From NCBI GenBank assembly GCA_037721555.1, contig JBBJOI010000008.1, positions 1-64,000 of the forward strand: a stretch of DNA of 64,000 nucleotides. The letters run 5' to 3'. The notes below the pieces were generated by a model. It searched no databases and was not told the origin of the DNA. It was given only the letters and a program-made list of their open reading frames with translations. Position numbers and translations under genes: made by a program. How positions within the stretch are numbered: position 1 is the first letter of the stretch; the number at the start of each line of letters is the position of its first letter. Positions 6,549 through 14,962 of this stretch are shown piece by piece. This DNA is from Gaiellasilicea sp037721555 (GTDB lineage: Bacteria; Actinomycetota; Thermoleophilia; Gaiellales; Gaiellaceae).

Positions 6549-7807
6549 TCCTCTTTGTCCTCGTCCTCGTCCTCGTCGTCGTCCTCGTCGGCCAAGGCCG
6601 GCGCGAGCACGGCGCGCTCGTCCGGAGCATGCCGTAGGACGTCCTCGACGTAGGCCGCCACCGCTCGCATCAGTCCGACGTCCTCGCCGGCCGCCTGGGA
6701 GAGGAACCAGCGATGCTCGAGGGCTTCGTGGAAGACCTCGGCGGCCTGGCGCTTGCCCCACAGCTCGGTCGGGATGGCGGCGATCGCCGGCTCGAACACC
6801 TCCGCTAGCCAGCGGTGCACCGCGACCGTCTCGGGAACGGGCCGGCCTTCGTCGCTATCGAGGTGCGCTCGGAAGCCGGCGAGGTCGTTCAGGAGGCGCC
6901 GCGCCTGGTTCTCCTGCGCGTTCAGTCCCGTGAGTGCGTGCAGGCGACGCCGGTGATGTCCGGGCTCGACGACGTGCGGGTTCAGGCGCAGCCGGTAGCC
7001 GTCGTCGCCGGCAACGAGCTCCAGCTCGTCGACGTCGAAGCCGAGCTCGTTCAGCCGGCGGAGACGCTCGTGGATCACGTAGCGGCTCTCGCTGCCGAAG
7101 GCCTGTTCGCGAGTCAGCTCGTCCCAGAGCGTCTCGTACCGTCCGACGAGTTCTGCGGCGGTCTGCTCCGGCGCAAGCTCGCCGGGGCGAGCGAGCTCGG
7201 CTTCGAGATCCATGAGCTCTCCGTAGACGTTCTCCTCGGCGATCCCGAGGTCGTGTCGGCGCTGTCCCTCGGTGAGGCTCGGCTGGAGCTCACCCGTCTC
7301 GGCGTCGACGAGGTATGCCGCCAGCGCGCCGGCGTCGCGGCGGAAGAGCGTGTTGGAGAGCGAGCAGTCACCCCAGAAGAAGCCGCCGAGGTGCAGGCGG
7401 ACGAGGAGCTCCGCCCCGGCGTCGAGGAGGCGTGCGCGCAGGTTCGGCACGCTGCCGCGCGCGAAGAGGGTACGGAAGGGGAGGGAGTAGTCGAGGTGCC
7501 GCGTGATGAGCACCGCCTCCAGCTCCTCGGGCCGCTCCGTCACGACGCCGACTGCCTCCACGACCGGCATCTCCGCTGCCGCGAGGCCGCGGAGCAGCCG
7601 GTACTCCTTACGCGCGATCTCGGCAGGCAGCTCCTTCAACGCGTAGATGGCGCCGCTGTACTCGACGAAGCGCACGACGTGCCGGTGGATGCCATGCTCC
7701 ACCTCGACGAGCCGCTCCGACTCCCACTCCTCGAGCGGCCGGCTCCACGGCAGGTCGAGAAAGTCAGGGTGGCCGGTGCGAGCAACGAGCTGGAGCCGCG
7801 CCGGCAC
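6545..7807 (-). CDS. DUF4032-type protein with a kinase-like fold, 420 aa
   Basis: The N-terminal half resembles LPS-kinase/aminoglycoside-kinase-like folds: IYALKELP (candidate nucleotide Lys), then HLGGFFWGDCSLSNTLFR, which looks like a catalytic loop with an Asp and a downstream Asn, then YLVDAETGEL in place of DFG. The C-terminal half (LNPHVVEPGHHRR onward) is the DUF4032 region of actinobacteria and deinococci. The protein ends in an acidic run (DEDDDEDEDEDKED). The start is GTG 7807. It lies just downstream of the beta-helix gene on the same strand. Substrate and role are unknown. Confidence 0.85.
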   Translation of the reverse strand: MPARLQLVARTGHPDFLDLPWSRPLEEWESERLVEVEHGIHRHVVRFVEYSGAIYALKELPAEIARKEYRLLRGLAAAEMPVVEAVGVVTERPEELEAVLITRHLDYSLPFRTLFARGSVPNLRARLLDAGAELLVRLHLGGFFWGDCSLSNTLFRRDAGALAAYLVDAETGELQPSLTEGQRRHDLGIAEENVYGELMDLEAELARPGELAPEQTAAELVGRYETLWDELTREQAFGSESRYVIHERLRRLNELGFDVDELELVAGDDGYRLRLNPHVVEPGHHRRRLHALTGLNAQENQARRLLNDLAGFRAHLDSDEGRPVPETVAVHRWLAEVFEPAIAAIPTELWGKRQAAEVFHEALEHRWFLSQAAGEDVGLMRAVAAYVEDVLRHAPDERAVLAPALADEDDDEDEDEDKED

Positions 7808-7823
7808 TAGAAACGAGTTCTAG
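7807..7823. promoter_or_regulatory. 17-bp palindrome overlapping the DUF4032 start
   Basis: CTAGAA-N5-TTCTAG is a perfect 6-bp dyad covering the beta-helix stop and the DUF4032 GTG start. It could be an operator or part of a start-proximal promoter. CTAG-rich dyads are rare in this GC-rich DNA. Confidence 0.3.
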
Positions 7824-8989
7824 GGACGTTCGAGACGACCATCGATGAAGGCCGCAGCCTCTCGGTCGAGCTGGTTGTCGTCGAGCTCGGCGACGGCACC
7901 GAAGTGGGAGACAATCCCGTACCCGGCCCGTGTCGGGTTGCCGGACGGATCGACGCGGGTTCCGCTGACGCTGTTCTCGGTGATCCGGCAGCGCGAGTAG
8001 TCGCCGCAGAAGATCCCGACCCCGACGGCGTCCTCGACGACGTTCCGGTCGACCGAGCCCATCGACATCTCCGTCACCGCGATGCCTCGCAGCACGGTTC
8101 CCGACACGCGGTTCTCGCGGAAGGTGACGTGCGCGAGATGGGACACGATGCCTTCGCTGCCGCCTCGGACGTCGCAGCGCTCAACGAGGCTCGGAGGCAG
8201 CGTCATCGCGAACGAGATGTCGATTCCCTGCGAGCCGGCCACCGCAGGCGAGTCGATCTCGCAGTCGCGCACGGTGACGGAGCTCCTTCGGGCACTGATT
8301 CCGTCCATGCTCGCGCCCCCCACCCGCACGCCGTCCAGCACCACATCCTCGCTGTCGCGCACCTCGATCCCGACCTCCCCGCCGAAGACGGCCACGTCGC
8401 GGACGGTGACGTCGTCGGCCTCGATCCGAATGCCTCCACGGACGATCGCCCCGGGCTCCCCGATCAGCCGCTGCGCCCGGTCGAGCACGAGCGGGCCTTC
8501 GTGCACGCCGGCGGCGAGCCTCACGGTCGGCGGCTGCCCGGCCCACGCGGCACCGAGGATGAGGACGAACGCCGCCGGCGCAGCGGCCGTGAGAGCCATG
8601 CCCCCGCGCCCGAGCTCGCCACCGTCGTCGGTGTAGGTGAGCCGGAGGAGCGGAAGGCCTGCATGTGTCAGGATCTGCGCCACGAGCCAGGAGCCGGCGA
8701 AGAACCAGAGAGCAGGCTCGAGCGGGGCGGCGACGTCGAAGCGCTCGACGAGCGCCATCGTCAGCCCGAGCTCGAGCAGGCCGAGCGGCAGTGCGGTCCA
8801 GCCTGGCTGGTAGGGAAGAAGCCGGTGCAGGACGGTCGCGTCGAGAGCGAGCCCGATGCCGATCATCGCGGCGGCGAGCTGCAGCGGCCACCAGTCGCCG
8901 AGAAACGCTGCGAGCCCGCAGGCGATCGCGAACGGCAGGAGCACGGCCGCGAGACGCGACTCCAGACGTCCCCTCAGCGTGTACGACAT
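7820..8989 (-). CDS. Membrane-anchored right-handed parallel beta-helix protein, 389 aa
   Basis: The N-terminal part (about 1-165) has five or so hydrophobic helices (LAAVLLPFAIACGLAAFLGD, LQLAAAMIGIGLAL, LPLGLLELGLTMALV, ALWFFAGSWLVAQIL, ALTAAAPAAFVLILGAAWAG). The rest is a NosD/pectate-lyase-like beta-helix with regular V.I...DV..RD rungs (VTVRDVAVFGGEVGIEVRDS, VVLDGVRVGG, SVTVRDCEID, VTFRENRVSG). The ATG at 8989 is preferred because the 25 residues encoded before it are basic and featureless. It overlaps the upstream oxidoreductase stop by 16 bp, suggesting co-transcription with the ABC operon. Function is unknown; an external glycan- or polymer-binding role is possible. Confidence 0.75.
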   Translation of the reverse strand: MSYTLRGRLESRLAAVLLPFAIACGLAAFLGDWWPLQLAAAMIGIGLALDATVLHRLLPYQPGWTALPLGLLELGLTMALVERFDVAAPLEPALWFFAGSWLVAQILTHAGLPLLRLTYTDDGGELGRGGMALTAAAPAAFVLILGAAWAGQPPTVRLAAGVHEGPLVLDRAQRLIGEPGAIVRGGIRIEADDVTVRDVAVFGGEVGIEVRDSEDVVLDGVRVGGASMDGISARRSSVTVRDCEIDSPAVAGSQGIDISFAMTLPPSLVERCDVRGGSEGIVSHLAHVTFRENRVSGTVLRGIAVTEMSMGSVDRNVVEDAVGVGIFCGDYSRCRITENSVSGTRVDPSGNPTRAGYGIVSHFGAVAELDDNQLDREAAAFIDGRLERP

Positions 8990-10071
8990 CGCTGCACTCG
9001 CTGCAGGAACCGTCGCGAGGCGTACTTCATGCCGACGAGCGTGTCCGCAGCGGGGTAGGCCCACTGAGACGACACCCCGACGAGAGCGAGCGTGCGGCCG
9101 GGGTCGGTGAGTTCGGGCACGGCGCAGTCATCGGCGAGGAAGATCCAGCGCTCGTGTGTCTCGAGGCCGTGCTCCTCGACCAGGCGGCGCAGCACCGGGG
9201 CGTGCTGGTAGCCACGCCGGAAGCCGGTTGCGCAGATGACCTGCTCGGCGCCGTTCAGCTCGGCCTCGACGCGGAACCGGCCCTCGCGTGTAGCCCGCTC
9301 GAGCGGCTCGTCCCATTCCCGGCCGGGTGGGTAGGAGGGAGCCGAGAAGCTGCGCAAGAGCTCGGCGCGCCGCTCGCGCGGCTCTGCACGGAAGCGTGCG
9401 AGCCCTCGCTTCGTGAAGAGCGGCCGGGCGACGTTCAGCGGGCGCCGTGCCGGCTCGCGGCGACGGACGGAGACGACCTCCGCACCGGCCTCGAGCGCGT
9501 TCCGCCACTCGGTCGCGGCCGCCATCCCGGCACCGACGACGGCGATCTTCGAACCGTACTCGTGCGGCTCGTAGGCGTGCACCACGCGTGGGTCGCCTCT
9601 GAGCTCGGCCGGCAGCGCCAGGCCGGGGTGGCCAGGGGCGAGCAGGACGTGACGGATGACGCCGTGCCCAGCCAGCTCGAAGCCGCCGCTGACCGCCCGC
9701 ACCTGCTCGATTCGCGCCTGCCGAAAGCTGGCATCCCAGCCGCTCCGCTCCCGCAACTCGTCGACGTGGCGCAGGAAGACCTCGACGCTCGGCCGGTAGC
9801 GGTCGCAGACGCTGAGCAGGATCGGGAGCGGGTCGTGCCGTCGAATCGTCTCGCGCAGCGCGAGCCCCGGAAACGTGGTCGGGAAACAGTGGCCATCGCT
9901 CTCGGAGCGCATCCGCCGCTGACGGATGGCGCCGGAGCACACGCGCCACGCGGCCGCCGGATCGGGATCGTCGCCGAAGACGACGATCTCGTCGGGCTCG
10001 AGGCCCCCGTGGCGCAAGGTGTTGTAGGCGACGAAGCCGCCGAGGCCCGCGCCGACGATCGCGCAGCGCAT
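8974..10071 (-). CDS. FAD/NAD(P)-binding oxidoreductase, 365 aa
   Basis: An N-terminal Rossmann motif for FAD (AIVGAGLGGFVAY) is followed by a second dinucleotide motif (IAVVGAGMAAATEW, about residue 175). A third strand, EQVICATGFRRGYQH, has the ATG motif of flavin monooxygenase-like and lysine/ornithine-hydroxylase-like families. It starts 4 bp after the MalG-like permease stop and ends inside the beta-helix gene, so it reads as part of the sugar-transport operon. A role in modifying the imported compound is an inference; no substrate can be assigned. Confidence 0.8.
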   Translation of the reverse strand: MRCAIVGAGLGGFVAYNTLRHGGLEPDEIVVFGDDPDPAAAWRVCSGAIRQRRMRSESDGHCFPTTFPGLALRETIRRHDPLPILLSVCDRYRPSVEVFLRHVDELRERSGWDASFRQARIEQVRAVSGGFELAGHGVIRHVLLAPGHPGLALPAELRGDPRVVHAYEPHEYGSKIAVVGAGMAAATEWRNALEAGAEVVSVRRREPARRPLNVARPLFTKRGLARFRAEPRERRAELLRSFSAPSYPPGREWDEPLERATREGRFRVEAELNGAEQVICATGFRRGYQHAPVLRRLVEEHGLETHERWIFLADDCAVPELTDPGRTLALVGVSSQWAYPAADTLVGMKYASRRFLQRVQRCRTR

Positions 10072-10075
10072 CGCC

Positions 10076-10966
10076 CTACTTCACGGAGCCGGCGAGGAGG
10101 CCCTCGACGAAGTAGCGCTGGAACATCGCGAAGATCGCCAAAGGGATGACCGCCGAGAAGAAGGCGGCCGGAGCGATGATCTCGAGGTTCGCGCCGAACT
10201 GGCGCAGCTGCGAGAAGATCTCCGGAGCGATCGGCTTGTTGTCCTGCGCGAGCACGAGGCCGACGAGCAGGTCGTTCCAGACGAAGAGCACCTGGAAGAT
10301 CCCGAGCGAGGCGATGGCCGGGATGCCGAGCGGCAGCACGACGCGGGCGAAGATCCGAAGCTCCGAGGCCCCGTCGATCCGGGCGGCCTCGAGCAGATCG
10401 CGCGGGATCCCGGCGAAGAAGTTCCGCAGCAGGAAGATCCCGAAGGGGAGGGCGAAGGCGCTGTGGAAGAAGACGAGGCCGAGGACAGTGTCGTAGAGAC
10501 CCGTCTTGTTGTAGAGCTCGAAGATCGGGATCAGCGACATCTGCAGCGGCACGACGAGGAGCGCGATCACACCGAGGAAGATCCAGTCGCGACCCGGGAA
10601 GTCGAGCCACGCGAACGCGTAGCCGGCGAGCGCGGCAACGACGATGGGCAGGATCGTGGCGCCCAGCGTCACCTGCGCCGTGACCCAGAGAGACCCCACG
10701 ATGCCATCGTCGTTGAAGATGTTGCGGTAGTTCTCGAACGTGACGATGCTCGGCTCCGAGAACACCTGCCACCACCCAGCCGCTTGCGCGTCGGATGGCG
10801 TCAGCAGCGAGGTGAAGAAGAGCCCGATCGTGGGCATCAGCCAGAGCACGCCGATGACGGCGAGGGCGATGTGCACGGGTGCCCTGCCGAAGACGCGGAG
10901 CACGCGCGTCGCCACGCTCTCCTCGATCACGACCGGCTCGTGACGGGGCTCGGCGACGGCTGCCAT
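10076..10966 (-). CDS. Carbohydrate ABC transporter permease, MalG-like, 296 aa
   Basis: Inner-membrane permease of a CUT1-type sugar importer. It has six predicted helices, beginning with IALAVIGVLWLMPTIGLFFTSL after a cytoplasmic tail. The EAA loop is at about residues 188-215 (IPRDLLEAARIDGASELRIF), which docks on the ATPase. The C-terminus YFVEGLLAGSVK is typical of MalG relatives. The ATG at 10966 shares a base with the stop of the partner permease, so the two are translationally coupled. Confidence 0.95.
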   Translation of the reverse strand: MAAVAEPRHEPVVIEESVATRVLRVFGRAPVHIALAVIGVLWLMPTIGLFFTSLLTPSDAQAAGWWQVFSEPSIVTFENYRNIFNDDGIVGSLWVTAQVTLGATILPIVVAALAGYAFAWLDFPGRDWIFLGVIALLVVPLQMSLIPIFELYNKTGLYDTVLGLVFFHSAFALPFGIFLLRNFFAGIPRDLLEAARIDGASELRIFARVVLPLGIPAIASLGIFQVLFVWNDLLVGLVLAQDNKPIAPEIFSQLRQFGANLEIIAPAAFFSAVIPLAIFAMFQRYFVEGLLAGSVK

Positions 10967-12312
10967 CAGTTCTCCTTCCGGAAGCGGCGAATGTTGAGGA
11001 TGAGGAACGGGACGAAGAGCACGAACATGAAGGTCGAGATCGCGGCACCGAAGCCGAAGCGGTTCTGGCCGCTGAAGGATCGCTCGTACATCTCCACCGC
11101 GATCACCGTGGCGCTGTCACGGCCCGAGGAGGGGACGATCGAGACGACGAGGTCGAACACCTTCAGCACGCCGATGATCTGAGTCACGAGCACCACGATC
11201 AGCACGGGCATCAACTGGGGCACCGTGATGCGCCTGAAAACCTGCCACTCGGTGCCGCCGTCCGTGCGGGCGGCCTCGAGCAGGTCGCGCGGGATAGCGG
11301 CGAGGCCGGCTGCGGTGATGACCATCGCGAACCCCGCCTGCACCCAGAGGAAGGCGATCAGGAGCGAGGGCGTGATCAGCCGGTCGCCGAGCCAGTTGAA
11401 CCCCTGGAACGGCTCCGCGAACGTCTCCTTCCCGATCGCGACACGGTAGTCGCCGGCCGCCACACCCTCGAACGCGAAGCTGCCGTCGGCGTCGCTCGTC
11501 GTCGAGTCGACGGTCTGCCCGTCGGCGGCGGAGCGAAGCTTGACCGTCACGCCGCCGAGACCCACCTCGTCCTGCTCGACCTCGCCCGGTGTCCCTCCAC
11601 CGGGCTTGAAGTCTCTCCACACGACTCCGGTGATCCCGTCGGGGGTTGCCTCGGGGGTTACGGCCTGCTCCGGTTCCGCGGGGAGCTCGCCCGCCTTGAT
11701 CGCCGTCAGCCCGAGTAGGGCCACCCCGCCCGGCTGTACGGTTTTCTCGAGTGTCAGCCCGCCTTCGGGCCCTCCGGTGAGAGCGTCCGTCGAGGGTTTC
11801 GCGGTCGTCAGAGCACCTTGCTCGCTGAAGATGCCCTGGATCGCGACGATGCCGGCGTTGATGGCTCCGCGGTCCGGATCCTGCTGGTACATGATCCGCC
11901 AGATCACGCCGACCGCGAAGAGGGAGACGGCGAGCGGCACGAAGACGGCCACCTTGAACGCAGGCGCCCATGACACCCGCTCGGTCAGCACGGCGAAGAG
12001 CAGGCCGAGCGCGGTCACGCCCGCCGGCACGACGAGCACCCAGATGACGTTGTTCTTGATCGCGGTCTGGATCGTCTCGTCCCGGAAGAGGGCCTCGTAG
12101 TTCTCGAACCAGACGAAGTCGCCGCCGGCGTCCGAGTAGAAGCTCCGGATCAGCGTCCGGATGGCCGGGTACACGACCCAGACGCCGAGGAAGAAGATCG
12201 CAGGCGTAAGGAACGCGAGCGAGATCGCGTGCTTGCGCCGCGAGGAAGGCGGTGGCGGCACCTCCGTGACCGGAGGCGCCGCCGTCACCGTCGAGCTACC
12301 CGTGCTCGACAC
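10966..12312 (-). CDS. Carbohydrate ABC transporter permease, MalF-like, with a large external Cna-B-like insertion, 448 aa
   Basis: TM1 is about residues 31-52, TM2 87-110 and TM3 120-140. The EAA loop is 338-364 (IPRDLLEAARTDGGTEWQVF) and the last TM is about 425-440. Usual CUT1 permeases of this kind have 290-330 residues. Here about 165 residues (143-307) are inserted between TM3 and TM4, which the topology places outside the membrane. The insert holds a linker with GG and Pro runs, then a compact beta-sandwich (about 226-294: GITGVVWRDFKPGG, GLGGVTVKLRSA, TTSDADGSFAFEGVAAGDYRV). This resembles Cna-B/SdrD-like or carboxypeptidase-regulatory domains. It may contact the binding lipoprotein or the wall; this is inferred. 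Confidence 0.92.
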   Translation of the reverse strand: MSSTGSSTVTAAPPVTEVPPPPSSRRKHAISLAFLTPAIFFLGVWVVYPAIRTLIRSFYSDAGGDFVWFENYEALFRDETIQTAIKNNVIWVLVVPAGVTALGLLFAVLTERVSWAPAFKVAVFVPLAVSLFAVGVIWRIMYQQDPDRGAINAGIVAIQGIFSEQGALTTAKPSTDALTGGPEGGLTLEKTVQPGGVALLGLTAIKAGELPAEPEQAVTPEATPDGITGVVWRDFKPGGGTPGEVEQDEVGLGGVTVKLRSAADGQTVDSTTSDADGSFAFEGVAAGDYRVAIGKETFAEPFQGFNWLGDRLITPSLLIAFLWVQAGFAMVITAAGLAAIPRDLLEAARTDGGTEWQVFRRITVPQLMPVLIVVLVTQIIGVLKVFDLVVSIVPSSGRDSATVIAVEMYERSFSGQNRFGFGAAISTFMFVLFVPFLILNIRRFRKEN

Positions 12313-12318
12313 GCGTGT

Positions 12319-13668
12319 TTACTTGTAGGCCTTTTTCGCTACTGCCTCGAGCTTCGTCGTCACCCCGTCGATGTTGGCAGGATCCTTGACGAAGTTCGCG
12401 AGCTCCGCGAACAGCGCGTCGTTCAGTTCCGCCGGCTGCAGGTCGGAGAGGTCGAAGCGGAACGTCTCCGCCTGGGCAAGCTCCGACGCGAGCTTCCGCG
12501 TCGTGTCGTCCGGATACACGCTCTCGTCGAGAGTCTTGTTCGGCGACGAGAAGCCGCCCCGCTTGGCCCAGAGCTCGGCCGCCTCGGCCGACGCCAGATA
12601 CGTGATCATCGCCCGCGCGGCCGGGCTGTCCTTGAACATGACGATGCTGTCGCCCGCACCGACGACCACCGGCGCCGAGTCGTTGATCGACGGGAACGTG
12701 AACACGTCCGCGCCCTCACCGACCTTCGCCTTCGTCTCTGTGTTGATGAACGTGCCGACGAAGTCGCCCTCCATCACCATCGCCGCCTTCGGCGGGTCGG
12801 TGAAGACCTGCGTCACCGAGGTCGGGAAGTCGGTCTGGAGCGCGCTGTTCGTGCCCCCGGCGATGTCGTCCGACCCGAAGACCTTCGCCATCTCGGTGAG
12901 CGCGTCCTTGACCGACGGATCCGTCCACGGAATCTCGTGCGCCGCGAGCTGGTCGTACTTCTCGGGACCGGCCGTCCGCAGGTAGACGTTCTCGAACAGG
13001 TCGGTGAGCGTCCACCCGTCCGCAGCGCCGATCGAGTACGGCGTCACGCCCGAAGCCTTCAGCGTCTCGCCCGCCTCGAGGAATTCATCCCACGTCTCCG
13101 GCGGCTCGACGCCCGCATCCTCGAAGGCCTTGGTGTTGTACCAAACGGTCGACTTGTTGGCACCCTTGAAAACAACACCGTACGTCTTGCCGTCGAACGT
13201 CGTTAGGTCGACGAAGCTCTCCGAGTAGTTCTCGGCGAGCGCGTCCGTGGCGAAGTCGATCGGCTGGAGCGAGCCCTTGTCGACGAAGCTCTTGATCACC
13301 CCGGGGGAGGAAAGCGAGGCGAGATCGGGCGGGTTACCGCCCTCGACGCTGGTCGCAAGGATCGTCGGGAGATCCTCTCCCGCGGGTTGGTAGGTGACCT
13401 TGACGTCCGGATACTTCTCCCTGTAGCCGTCGAGGACGGCCTTGAAGGACGCGGCCTCGCCGCCGGTCCAGAGCCCGGCGATCTTGATCGAGCCGGAAAC
13501 GTCCTCGGCTGCCTCGGTCGTAGCCGCGTCGGTTGCCGCTTCGACCGTCGTGTCCGCTGCTTCCTCGTCGCCGCCGCACCCTGCCGCGACCAGCGACAGC
13601 GCCGCGACGAGCAGCGCCAGAACGAGCAGCCAGCGGTGCTTTCTCATCACCCCGTTCGCTTCCCTCAT
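12319..13668 (-). CDS. Sugar ABC transporter substrate-binding lipoprotein, 449 aa
   Basis: Extracellular family 1 solute-binding protein. The signal peptide ends in a lipobox (LVAAGC, Cys31), so the protein is lipid-anchored. An acidic/Thr-rich linker (about 33-57) precedes the two-lobed domain (SIKIAGLWTGGEAASFK, YREKYPDVKVTYQP, then GKTYGVVFKGANKSTVWYNTKAFEDAG). The C-terminus has the usual EAAELWAKRGGFSSPN hinge segment. The start ATG overlaps the ATPase stop (TAATG); a second ATG at residue 8 would also give a proper signal peptide. Specificity is not readable; an oligosaccharide is likely from CUT1 homology. Confidence 0.95.
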   Translation of the reverse strand: MREANGVMRKHRWLLVLALLVAALSLVAAGCGGDEEAADTTVEAATDAATTEAAEDVSGSIKIAGLWTGGEAASFKAVLDGYREKYPDVKVTYQPAGEDLPTILATSVEGGNPPDLASLSSPGVIKSFVDKGSLQPIDFATDALAENYSESFVDLTTFDGKTYGVVFKGANKSTVWYNTKAFEDAGVEPPETWDEFLEAGETLKASGVTPYSIGAADGWTLTDLFENVYLRTAGPEKYDQLAAHEIPWTDPSVKDALTEMAKVFGSDDIAGGTNSALQTDFPTSVTQVFTDPPKAAMVMEGDFVGTFINTETKAKVGEGADVFTFPSINDSAPVVVGAGDSIVMFKDSPAARAMITYLASAEAAELWAKRGGFSSPNKTLDESVYPDDTTRKLASELAQAETFRFDLSDLQPAELNDALFAELANFVKDPANIDGVTTKLEAVAKKAYK

Positions 13669-14885
13669 TATCCGGGTCCCTCTCTTTCGCCTCCGTTGTA
13701 GATCCCGAGCCCGGATTCGAGCTCGAAGAAGTGGAGGGCCCGCGTGTCCACGGCCACCTCCACCCTCTCACCGTCTTGCACCTTCGTGCGGGCGCTGAAG
13801 CGCCCAACGAGCGTTGCCTCGCGTTCGCTGCCGGTCGGCGCTTCGCTGCCGACGTCGCGCGCAAGCTCTCGCACGTCCTCGGTGCTCGCGGGCGACGCGT
13901 CGATCGTGAAGTGAACCATGACCTCGGAGCCCAACGCCTCGCGCAGGCTGACGTTGCCGCGGAGGGAGGGTTGGCTCCCGCTCGCTTCCTCGAGCGATGC
14001 GTCCTCGAGGTCCTCGGGCCGGATGCCGAGGACGACCTGGCGCCCTTCGTACTCCCGAAGCCGGGGACGTACCGAGAGCGTCTCCTCGCCGAGGGCGATG
14101 CGCTGACTCCCGGCGACCGCGATCAGTCCTCCGTTCTCGCGCTCCAGCGTGGCCTCGATCAGATTCATCGCGGGGCTGCCGATGAAGCCCCCCACGAAAA
14201 GGTTGACGGGCTGGTCGTAGAGCTCCTGCGGAGCCGCGACCTGCTGGAGGTCGCCCTTGCGCATGACGGCGACCCGGTCGCCCATCGTCATCGCCTCGAC
14301 CTGGTCGTGGGTCACGTAGATGGTCGTGACGCCGAGCGAGCTCTGGAGTTGGCTGATCTCGGCCCGCATCTGCACCCGCAGCTTCGCGTCGAGGTTCGAG
14401 AGAGGCTCGTCCATCAGAAACGCGGCGGGTTCGCGCACAATCGCGCGGCCCATCGCGACGCGTTGACGCTGCCCGCCGGAGAGGGCGCGCGGCTTACGGT
14501 CGAGGTGGTCTGTGAGGCCGAGCAGCTCGGCCGCCTGCTCGACCCGACTGCGAATCTCTTGCTTCGGCGTCTTGCGGAGCTTCAGGCCGAACGCGATGTT
14601 CTCGTAGACGGAGAGGTGCGGGTAGAGCGCGTAGCTCTGGAACACCATCGCGATGTCGCGGTCGCGCGACGGAACGTGGTTGACGACCCGGTCGCCGATC
14701 CGGAGTACGCCCTGCGAGATCTCCTCGAGGCCGGCCACCATCCGCAGCGCGGTGGTCTTGCCGCAGCCCGATGGACCGACGAGCACCATGAACTCGCCGT
14801 CCTGGATCTCAAGGTCGAAATCCGAGACTGCTCGGGTTCCGTCCGGGTAGATCTTGTTGACGTCCTCGAACGTCACGCCGGCCAA
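13668..14885 (-). CDS. CUT1-type ABC transporter ATPase (UgpC/MsmK-like), 405 aa
   Basis: It powers sugar import. The nucleotide-binding domain has Walker A GPSGCGKTT (about 38-46), Q-loop VFQSYALYPH, signature LSGGQRQR, Walker B AAFLMDEPLSNLD and the switch His in YVTHDQ. A C-terminal MalK-like regulatory OB/TOBE region (about 240-400) includes VVLGIRPEDLE. The start is TTG 14885; TATGAT (14900-14895) 9 nt upstream could be a -10 for a near-leaderless transcript. It is the first gene of the operon ATPase-lipoprotein-permease-permease-oxidoreductase-beta-helix. Confidence 0.95.
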   Translation of the reverse strand: MAGVTFEDVNKIYPDGTRAVSDFDLEIQDGEFMVLVGPSGCGKTTALRMVAGLEEISQGVLRIGDRVVNHVPSRDRDIAMVFQSYALYPHLSVYENIAFGLKLRKTPKQEIRSRVEQAAELLGLTDHLDRKPRALSGGQRQRVAMGRAIVREPAAFLMDEPLSNLDAKLRVQMRAEISQLQSSLGVTTIYVTHDQVEAMTMGDRVAVMRKGDLQQVAAPQELYDQPVNLFVGGFIGSPAMNLIEATLERENGGLIAVAGSQRIALGEETLSVRPRLREYEGRQVVLGIRPEDLEDASLEEASGSQPSLRGNVSLREALGSEVMVHFTIDASPASTEDVRELARDVGSEAPTGSEREATLVGRFSARTKVQDGERVEVAVDTRALHFFELESGLGIYNGGEREGPG

Positions 14886-14950
14886 GGTCCGAGGATCATA
14901 AACGGGTGCGTGCTGCGGGCGCTAGCCAATCGCAGGCACCGCCGATTCCG

Positions 14951-14956
14951 TACGCT
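14951..14956 (+). promoter_or_regulatory. -10 element TACGCT for the SDR gene, leaderless arrangement
   Basis: TACGCT is followed by 6 nt and then GTG 14963, with no ribosome site. The same TANNNT-N6-start layout is seen elsewhere in the window. Confidence 0.45.
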
Positions 14957-14962
14957 TGCCCC

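Noticed and set aside
8974..9064. Longer beta-helix protein starting at 9064
   Set aside because: It would overlap the oxidoreductase by 91 bp and add a basic, featureless N-terminus before the first membrane helix.
14906..14962. Upstream extension of the SDR gene
   Set aside because: The extra 19 residues are not family-like and cover the candidate promoter; GTG 14963 fits better.
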